Positions 41,455 to 50,100 of a stretch of DNA of 64,000 nucleotides are shown piece by piece. This stretch comes from Candidatus Ruminimicrobiellum bubulum. GTDB taxonomy: Bacteria; Elusimicrobiota; Endomicrobiia; Endomicrobiales; Endomicrobiaceae. Where the stretch lies: positions 1 to 64,000 of the forward strand of contig JAGCCP010000018.1 in the NCBI GenBank assembly GCA_017651625.1. Direction: 5' to 3'. The position numbers and the translations under genes were made by a program. The notes under the pieces were generated by a model, which saw nothing but the letters and a program-made list of their open reading frames with translations, did no database searches and had not been told where the DNA came from. The first letter of the stretch is position 1. Every line of letters begins with the position of its first letter.

Positions 41455-41511
41455 TTCATTTCATCACAAAATCTAAACTATTTTCCTGCCCTTACATTAT
41501 ATTTCGTCGCT

Positions 41512-41634
41512 CTAAAAATTATTTTCAATAATTTTTAGAAATGTTGTTTATCTATTCTTGAATTTTATTGGTAAAGTTAAAAATATGATACAAAATCTAC
41601 ATATTGCTTAAAAATTTACTTCGTAAATTTTTAA
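41512..41634. repeat. Two short perfect hairpins
   Basis: CTAAAAATTATT-TTC-AATAATTTTTAG (41512-41538) and TTAAAAATTTAC-TTC-GTAAATTTTTAA (41608-41634). Both have 12-bp stems and the same TTC loop, like other small palindromes in this window. Confidence 0.75.
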
Positions 41635-41689
41635 AATGTAAATTTCAGTCAGCAAATATTTCGTTATAGCTTAAAATCTTAAAATCCTT

Positions 41690-41815
41690 TGAATGCCAAA
41701 CCATCAACCATAAACTATAAGCTTTAAGCTATAAGCTATAAGCTCTAATCTGTCGTTGCCAATCTTCCAATCTTCTAATCATCCAATCTTCTAATCTTCT
41801 AAAAGCTCTTTGCGT
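41690..41815. repeat. Heptamer and octamer degenerate repeats before the autotransporter promoter
   Basis: Runs of TATAAGC-type heptamers followed by CCAATCTT/CTAATCTT octamers. The latter match the right arm of the element at 22589-22720. No gene. Confidence 0.75.
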
Positions 41816-41823
41816 TTTTTCAA

Positions 41824-41851
41824 TTGTCGTTTTTATTTTATGTGCTATAAT
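41824..41851 (+). promoter_or_regulatory. Promoter of the tandem autotransporter cluster
   Basis: TTGTCG (41824-41829), 16-bp spacer, extended -10 TGCTATAAT (TATAAT 41846-41851), 49 bases before the ATG. Confidence 0.65.
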
Positions 41852-41900
41852 ATGAAAATACGCTATAAAAGTACAATGTTAATAAAATAAGAGGGCAACT

Positions 41901-44900
41901 ATGTTTAATACCAAAAGTTTAAAAATTGCTTTATTGTCGATAATGACAATAACATTATTAAGTACAACGTCTGTTTTTGCGACGGAACATTACGAAATTA
42001 CGACGAGCAGTTCAGTATCAAATGAAACTTATTCGGACTATTCTCAAAGCGGAACAGGTTATGGCGGAGTATTTTATATTTACAACGGTGGAAGTTTAAC
42101 ATTAACAGATGTAATTTTCAGTACTAATTCGGCATATTACGGTGGAGCAATATATAACGGTGGAACATTAACGATAGAAGATGATGTTGCCTTTAATGGA
42201 AATACAGGAACTTATGGCGGTGTAATAAGCAATATAGGAAGAATATCTATTGACGGTGATGATATATCTTTTTCTTCAAATACTGCACAAAGCGGTGGAG
42301 CAATATATCAAAATCAGAGTGGAATATTAAACATAGGCGATGATATATTGTTTTTTAATAATAAAGCAACGGGGAGCGGCGGCGCAATATGGGTTGGTTC
42401 CGGATCGCTTAATATTGGTAATAATGTAGTGTTTAATAAAAATAATTCAAATTCCTACGGCGGAGCCATATACAATGAAACAGAAACAAATATAAATATA
42501 GGTTCAAATACGGTTTTTTCTTCAAATAAAGCAACAACAGGCGGAGCAATATATAATGATTCCGTTGGAATTCTGAATATAGAAGATGGAGCTATATTCT
42601 CCGGAAATAAAGCAACAACTAATGGCGGAGCAATTTATAATTACGGAATAATAAATATCGGTGACAACGCAAAGTTTAGTGGTAACGAAGCATCGAGTTC
42701 AGGTTATTCATCATTCAAGTATGGCGGAGCCATATACAATACCGGAACAGTGAATATAGGTGACGATGCAGAATTTAGAAGCAATAAGTCATCAACCAGT
42801 GGCGGAGCTATATATAATACTGATAACGGAATGTTCCAAATAGGTGACAATGCAAAGTTTCTGTCAAATGATGGCGGAACGAATGTTGGTGCAATATTAA
42901 ATTCATCTTCAGCAATATTTGTTATAGGAGATAATGTAAACTTTTCTTCAAATACAGCCTTTTCCGGTTCAGGTGCAATATCAAACGGCGGTACATTAAC
43001 CATAGGAGATGGTGCAATTTTTTATGGTAATAGGTCTTCTATATCCACCAGTGGAGGAATAAATAACTCCGGGACGGCATTTATAGGTGCAAATTCAAAT
43101 TTTTCAAATAATTATGCGGGTGATGAAAGGAGGGGTGGTGGAGCGATTTATAATTCGGGAACAATGATAATAAGTTCAAATGCTTATTTTACACAAAACT
43201 ATGGGGATACAGGTGATGCAGTATATAATGCTTCCGATGGTACTATAACATTTGAAGATGGGGTTATTTTTGAGGCTAATCGCGGAGTTGCTATTTATAA
43301 TGCAGGAATAGTAAATCTTGTGGCAAATACAAATAATGTGGAATTTACGGGTAATGCACCGAATACTTATTCAATTACCTACGCAATGACAGGAGACGGG
43401 ACTGTAAATTTATGGGCAAGTAGTGAAGCCGATATAATTTTCAACGATAGAATAATAGGTTCAAGCATAATAAATGTTAATAGTTCAACCACAACATTAA
43501 CCGCAGATGGAAAAGTAACATTAAATAATGATATGAGCTCACATACCGGAACAGTAAATTTATATGGCGGAGAAATAGAATTTAAAGCAAAAACGGCAAG
43601 TGGTTCAAATGTAAATACAAACAAATTTTTTAGCGGTAACATAAATTTAAGTAGCGGAACATTAAATATATTAAATAATTCAATAGATAATATAACGGTG
43701 TCTACTTTTACATCAACGGAAGATACAAATTTAAAATTCGATATGGATTTAAGTAACAATACAAGCGATAATTTTACCGTAACCGATACTGTAAGCGGAA
43801 CATTGAATTTGATGGCATTAAACATAATAGGTGCAAATCAAGATAGCGGACAAATAGTATTATTTAACAATGAGATTGCTCCCGAATTAAACATATTAAC
43901 AAATGCAATCTATAACGGATACGAATACAATTTTATAAACAGTGATATAGCAGGAGTATTAAATTATGAAAAAGGAAGAAAACTTACATTAAAGGAAACG
44001 GTTAACGAAACAAGTACTCCGGTTCGTTCGTATTCTTTATCCGAACAAGAAATAGTTACGGCGGATTTAGGACAATTGGGCGGAGAACAATTAACGATAT
44101 TCGGTAACGGTTATGACATAAACGGAAACGAAAAAGGCGGAATAAATGTAAGCGAAAATCAAACATTAAATGTTGAAGGGACAATGAATATAATAAGTTT
44201 TCAGTCCGAAGGTAACGGCGGTTTCTTGTACAACGATGGCGGGACAATAAATATAGAAAATAATGTCACATTATCTTTAAACAGTGCAACAAACGGCGGA
44301 GCTATATACAACAATAATGGAACCGTAAATATACAAGATGGTGTTACAATATCCTCTAACAACGGCGGAGCCATTTATAACGATCATGGAACAACAAATA
44401 TTTTTGCAAAAACAAGCAATGTTGTATTTGCCGGTAACACGGCAAACGGAACATCAAATGCAATACACGATAATGGCGGAACAGTAAATTTGTGGGCAAA
44501 TTACAATGCTTATAAGAACATAAGTATAATTTTTAATGATAGAATAACATCCGAAGATAGTTCAAGTGTAATAAATATCAATAATCCTGATTTCTCCACA
44601 GGATCCGGGGGCAAAATAACATTAAACGAAGATATGAGCGGTTATACCGGAACAGTGAATTTGTATAAGGGAGATATTTATATACAAGCAAAAACAGAAG
44701 AAGGTTCAAATATAAATACAAATAAATTCTTTAGCGGTAATATAAACATACAAGGCGGAAGATTAAACACATGGAATAATGTGATAGATAACATAACGGT
44801 ATCAACACTGACATTAACAAATGCACAATTATATTTTGATACAGACCTAAGCAATAACACAAGTGATAATTTCACCGTTACAAACAGTGTAACCGGAACA

Positions 44901-47114
44901 TTGAATTTATATGCAATAAATATATTGGGGGTAGATCAAGATAGCGGGCAGATAACATTGTTTAATAATGAAAATGCTCCGACTATAAATATACATACCA
45001 CAGGATCTTATGGCGGATATGAATATACTTTCACAAACAGTGATGTTGCCGGTGTTTTAAATTATGAAAAAACGGGACTTGTTGCAAAAACATTTAAAGA
45101 ATGTGTAAATACATTTGAACCTGCAATAAGAAGTTATTCTCTTTCCGAGGATGAAGATGTATGGACAAGCTTATATGATTTGGGAGGAGAACAGTTAACA
45201 ATATTCGGTAACGGTTACAATGTTGTAGGTTCGAATGTTACAGGTATTTACGTTTATGAAGATCAGACTTTAGATATAGTCGAAGTTGAAAATTGGAGCG
45301 GATTTACAAACAGATACGGAGCAATACAAAATGAAGGTACATTAAATATTGCAGGAACAAACTTTTCTAATAACAGCGGACAAGATATAATAAATAACGG
45401 AGATTTAATACTTTCAGGAACGGCAAGCAGTTTTGCAACCGGAATCAATGGTAATGGTAACACCGCAATAAACGGAGTTAGTATAGATCTCGGCGACAAT
45501 GCTTTTATAAAACAGAGTTTAATAGAAATCGATGAAAACGGAACATTAACGGCAAATGCAAGTAATGTTTCCGGAAATATATCAAACAACGGAATATTAA
45601 TATTTACAGACGGAACAAATGCAAGTTCAATAAGCGGAACCGGAGAGTTGGAAATAAATGGACCAATAGTAAATAATAAAAGCATAAATCAAAATATAAT
45701 TACAATAAATGAAATATTAGAAAACAATTCTACAATATCAGCGGAAGATGTATATATAAACGGTATATTTAAATTAGCCAAAAACGGATCTTTTTATAAT
45801 GCGACAAATTCGATAATAACCGATGGAGCTATATTGGATTTACAGAACAAGAAAAGACAAACTCATAATTTTGGAAATTTGACGGTAAATTCGGGAACGG
45901 TAAATTTGGCTGTAGATGCGGATTTAAGAGCCAAAACAATGGATACAATATCGGCAGATGAAAGTTCCGTTATAAACGGAACAATAGATGTAAAAGCAAT
46001 AAATATATTAACTGATAACAAAGAAACGGAAACAACGGAAATTTTGTTTACCAATTCGGAAATCTTAAAAGATAAAATAACAAGTATAAAAAATGTAACT
46101 TCAAAGTTATATAAATATAAAGTTTCTTATAATGACGGATATTTTAGTTTTACAAATATCGGCAGGAATTTAAAACCGGAAGCCAATCCGATAATATTGG
46201 AATCCGCCGTTGCGGGAATTGTTGGCGGAAACGAAACACAAGTAACGGTAACAGAACAATCTTTCGGTATATATAATCAAACAAAGAAAATATGGAAGGC
46301 ACAATCAAACGAAAATTTATATGCTTCCGCTTCAGATAGTATATTTGAAACAGATAACGGTATAGAAAGAAATTTATGGTTAAGACCTTATGCCGTTGCC
46401 GGAACAATCAAGTTTGGCGATTTTGATGTAGATAACACTTTGTTTGGAACATTAGCCGGGATAGATTTGCCTTTTGATGAAGAAAAACAGGTGTCTGTTT
46501 ATGTCGGTTATGCGGGAAGTACACAAAAGTATGAAGATATAAAAATGAATCAAACCGGATATGTTATAGGTGCTACCGGCTTGATGATAAAAGAAAACTA
46601 TTACTTGGGATTAACTGCGAACGTTATATTAAACAAAGTTGAAAGTGAAAGTGATTACGGAACGGACGACTTTGATATGAATATGTTTACGATAGCCGCA
46701 AAAGCAGGATATAATTTTGAGCTCGGAAACAATTGGATATTGGAACCGAACTTAATGTTAATGTTCGGTAATATAAACACTCAGGAATATGAAACAAGTC
46801 AAGGAGCAAAAATAGATAGTAATGGCATAACAAACATAATGGTAAAACCTCAAGTAAAAGCAAGGTTACAACTTGAAGACGGATGGCAACCATACGGATT
46901 GTTGGGATATGCTTTAAATATTAATGATAAAGTAAGATTAAAAGCAGAAGGCGAAGAATTTGATACGGATAAAGTAAACGATTTCTTTGAATTGGGCGTT
47001 GGAGTAAACAAAGAATTTATTGATACACCATGGAGCTGTTACGGACAGTTGGCGGGAAGATTCGGAGGAAGAACCGGCGTTTCATTAAATTTAGGAGTTA
47101 AATATCGTTTCTAA
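41901..47114 (+). CDS. Giant Pmp-like autotransporter (tandem paralogue 1)
   Basis: 1737 residues. Signal peptide ending SVFA-T (about residue 27), then HYEITTSSS and a Pmp-like passenger of alternating FxxN and GGAI motifs (about 45-480). A large module (NLWA...IIFNDRI, MSSHTGTVNLYGG, INTNKFFSG, NITVST, DLSNNTSDNFTVT) occurs twice, each copy followed by SYSLSE and LTIFGNGY. The last 250 or so residues form a beta-barrel (ERNLWLRPYAVAG to the final Phe of VKYRF). SD GAGGG. It is first in a three-gene tandem array, 51 bases ahead of the next start. Predicted surface-exposed via type V secretion; ligand unknown. Confidence 0.88.
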   Translation: MFNTKSLKIALLSIMTITLLSTTSVFATEHYEITTSSSVSNETYSDYSQSGTGYGGVFYIYNGGSLTLTDVIFSTNSAYYGGAIYNGGTLTIEDDVAFNGNTGTYGGVISNIGRISIDGDDISFSSNTAQSGGAIYQNQSGILNIGDDILFFNNKATGSGGAIWVGSGSLNIGNNVVFNKNNSNSYGGAIYNETETNINIGSNTVFSSNKATTGGAIYNDSVGILNIEDGAIFSGNKATTNGGAIYNYGIINIGDNAKFSGNEASSSGYSSFKYGGAIYNTGTVNIGDDAEFRSNKSSTSGGAIYNTDNGMFQIGDNAKFLSNDGGTNVGAILNSSSAIFVIGDNVNFSSNTAFSGSGAISNGGTLTIGDGAIFYGNRSSISTSGGINNSGTAFIGANSNFSNNYAGDERRGGGAIYNSGTMIISSNAYFTQNYGDTGDAVYNASDGTITFEDGVIFEANRGVAIYNAGIVNLVANTNNVEFTGNAPNTYSITYAMTGDGTVNLWASSEADIIFNDRIIGSSIINVNSSTTTLTADGKVTLNNDMSSHTGTVNLYGGEIEFKAKTASGSNVNTNKFFSGNINLSSGTLNILNNSIDNITVSTFTSTEDTNLKFDMDLSNNTSDNFTVTDTVSGTLNLMALNIIGANQDSGQIVLFNNEIAPELNILTNAIYNGYEYNFINSDIAGVLNYEKGRKLTLKETVNETSTPVRSYSLSEQEIVTADLGQLGGEQLTIFGNGYDINGNEKGGINVSENQTLNVEGTMNIISFQSEGNGGFLYNDGGTINIENNVTLSLNSATNGGAIYNNNGTVNIQDGVTISSNNGGAIYNDHGTTNIFAKTSNVVFAGNTANGTSNAIHDNGGTVNLWANYNAYKNISIIFNDRITSEDSSSVININNPDFSTGSGGKITLNEDMSGYTGTVNLYKGDIYIQAKTEEGSNINTNKFFSGNINIQGGRLNTWNNVIDNITVSTLTLTNAQLYFDTDLSNNTSDNFTVTNSVTGTLNLYAINILGVDQDSGQITLFNNENAPTINIHTTGSYGGYEYTFTNSDVAGVLNYEKTGLVAKTFKECVNTFEPAIRSYSLSEDEDVWTSLYDLGGEQLTIFGNGYNVVGSNVTGIYVYEDQTLDIVEVENWSGFTNRYGAIQNEGTLNIAGTNFSNNSGQDIINNGDLILSGTASSFATGINGNGNTAINGVSIDLGDNAFIKQSLIEIDENGTLTANASNVSGNISNNGILIFTDGTNASSISGTGELEINGPIVNNKSINQNIITINEILENNSTISAEDVYINGIFKLAKNGSFYNATNSIITDGAILDLQNKKRQTHNFGNLTVNSGTVNLAVDADLRAKTMDTISADESSVINGTIDVKAINILTDNKETETTEILFTNSEILKDKITSIKNVTSKLYKYKVSYNDGYFSFTNIGRNLKPEANPIILESAVAGIVGGNETQVTVTEQSFGIYNQTKKIWKAQSNENLYASASDSIFETDNGIERNLWLRPYAVAGTIKFGDFDVDNTLFGTLAGIDLPFDEEKQVSVYVGYAGSTQKYEDIKMNQTGYVIGATGLMIKENYYLGLTANVILNKVESESDYGTDDFDMNMFTIAAKAGYNFELGNNWILEPNLMLMFGNINTQEYETSQGAKIDSNGITNIMVKPQVKARLQLEDGWQPYGLLGYALNINDKVRLKAEGEEFDTDKVNDFFELGVGVNKEFIDTPWSCYGQLAGRFGGRTGVSLNLGVKYRF

Positions 47115-47165
47115 TAAAATATAAATTGCTGTTTGAAATATAATTATCAAAATAAGAGGGTAACT

Positions 47166-50100
47166 ATGATTAACATCAAAGATTTAAAAATTACTTTATT
47201 GTCGGTATTAGCAGTAACTTTACTTGGTACAACATCTGTTTTTGCAACACAACATTATCAAATAACGACAAGCAGTTCAATTGTAGATGAAAATTATTCC
47301 GATTATTCGCAGAGTGGATCCGGAGAAACTGCTTACGGAGGAGTTTTTTATATTGGTAATAACGGAGATTTAACTTTAGAAAATGTAGGTTTTTACAATG
47401 ATTATTCAACAAGAGGCGGTGCTGTTTATATTTATAATAGTAGTGGAAGTTTAAATTTAACCGATATAATTTTCGATAGTAATTCTGCCACTAATGGCGG
47501 TGCAATATATAACCAAGGTGGAACAGTAACAATAAGCAAAAATGGACTTTTTAACGAAAATACATCATCTGCCTCCGGAGGAGCAATCTATAATACAGGT
47601 AATACAAGTCAATTATATATAAGTTCAAATATAGCTTTTTTCGGAAATAAAGCATCTACATCCGGAGGAGCAGTTTATAATTATAATAATGGTCAAGTGT
47701 ATATAAGTTCGAATATAGTTTTTTCCGAAAACACAGCTAAAAATGGAGGAGCAATTTATAATACGAGTGGTAAAGTATATATAAGTTCGAATGTAGCTTT
47801 TTCCAGTAATACATCATCCAGCTATGGAGGAGCGATTTATAATAATGGTCAAGCATATATAAGTTCTGGAGTAGCTTTTTTCAGTAATACATCATCCGGC
47901 TATGGAGGAGCAGTTTATAATAGTAGTCAAGTATATATAAGTTCAAATATATCTTTTTCCGAAAACAAATCATCTAGCTACGGTGGAGCAATCTATAATA
48001 CGAGTGGTCAAGTATATATAAGTTCGAGTGTAGATTTTTCCAGTAATACATCATCCAACTATGGAGGAGCGATTTATAATTATAATAACGGTCAAGTATA
48101 TATAAGTTCAAATGTAACTTTTTCCGAAAACAAATCATCCAGCTACGGTGGAGCAATCTATAATACAGGTAGTACGAGTAAAATAGATATAAGTTCGGAT
48201 GTAACTTTTTCCGAAAATACAGCTAAGTATGGAGGAGCAATTTATAACACGAGCGGTCAAGTATATATAAGTTCGAATATAGCTTTTTCAGGAAATACGG
48301 CATCTTCATATGGCGGAGCGATTTATAATTATAATAATAGTCAAGTGTATATAAGTTCGAATGTAGTTTTTTCAGGAAATAAAGCAATAAATTCTGGACA
48401 AGGCGGTGCTATTTATAATTTGGGAACAATGAGAATAGATAATGTGATTTTCAGTAGTAATTCAGCTACTTATGGCGGTGCTATTTATAATGCAAAAACT
48501 TCAACTATAACAAACACAACTTTTAGTGATAACAGTGCATCATATGGAGGAGCTTTATACGGAAGTCAAATAACGTTAGGTGAAGGAGTTGTTTTTACCG
48601 GGAACAGAACCACAAGTTCTGGGGGTGGAGCAATTTACAGTACAGGTTCCTTATATGTAAGTTCTGGTACAATATTTACGGAAAATCAAGCTGTTAATTC
48701 AAATGCCGGGAATGGAGGAGCTATATACAGTAGTGGAAAAGTGGAAATGGGTGATGGGGTAATATTTAGTTCCAATTCCGCAAAAGGTTCAAATTCAAAC
48801 ACAGGATTTGGCGGAGCGATTTATATGAGTAATAATAGTAATAATGTAACAATAGGAGATAATGCAGTATTTGATTCTAATTATGCATACTCAAGAGGCG
48901 GAGCCGTTTATGTTTATAGTAGGGGAACTTTAAATATTGGAGATAATGCAACTTTTTCCAATAACAGTTCCAGTGCCGGTGGAGTATTGTATAGTGGTGG
49001 AGAAACGACAATCGGTGCAAATGCAATTTTTTCTTCGAATACAGGCTCTTCTACAGGCGGAGCAATTTATGTTAATACAGGTGGTGTAACTATAAAAGAA
49101 AATGCGACATTTGAGTCTAATAGTACAACAAACAGCGGTGGAGCAATTTACAACGGAACCAGCTTAACTATAGAGAACGGAGCAAAGTTTATTTCAAATA
49201 CTGCAAGTGCCATATATTACTATTCGGCAGGAGGTGGTGCGATACAGAATAGCGGGACATTAAATTTAATTGCAAATACATATAACGTAGAATTTACAGG
49301 TAACAAAGCTAAAGGAATATCCAATGCAATAAATAATAGTGGTACAGCTAACTTATGGGCAAGTGATACTGCTGATATAATTTTTAACGATAGAATAACC
49401 GGAACCGGAAGCGGAACAATTAACATAAATAGTTCAACGGATACATTAACGGCAAATGGTAGAATAATATTGAACGAAGATATGAGCGGATTTACCGGAA
49501 CTACCAATATATATGGCGGTGAAGTTGAGTTTAAATCAAAGAAGGGAAATAATTCCAAAATTAATACATACAAATTTGTTAAGGGAACAGTAAATCTATC
49601 GAGCGGAACATTAAATATAATGAACAATGCAATAGATAATATAGCTCTGACAACGTTTACAGTGACACAGGCAAATTTAAAGTTTGATGCCGATTTAAGT
49701 AACAACACAAGTGATAACTTCACAATAACCAATACCATAACAGAAGGCGAATTGAATTTAACGGGAATAAATCTTTTAGGATGCAAAAACGATGTGGAAA
49801 CGGGAACTATAACATTGTTTAAAAATAGTAACTCTCCTACTTTAAATGTATTAACAACAGCAAGTTGCGGAGGTAACATATATACCTTTACGACAGGTGC
49901 TACTTCTGGAACACTAAACTATATAATTTCCGGATATAAACCGTTTAAAGAATATGTGAATGATACGGAAACTGAAATAAGATCATATTCTTTTGGTACG
50001 AGCGGAGAAAATGTAAGCGAAGGTTTGGGAGATTTGGGCGGAACGCAATTTACAATATTTGGTAACGGGTATAATTTAGTGGCAAATTCCGTAACCGGAA

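Noticed and set aside
41292-41531. 79-residue open frame after porB
   Set aside because: It lies wholly in the stem-loop region, lacks an SD and has no recognisable protein features.
47133-47165. Upstream TTG start (MKYNYQN) for autotransporter 2, and likewise at 53158 for autotransporter 3
   Set aside because: The internal ATG has the SD and begins directly at the signal peptide; the upstream residues come from the duplicated spacer.
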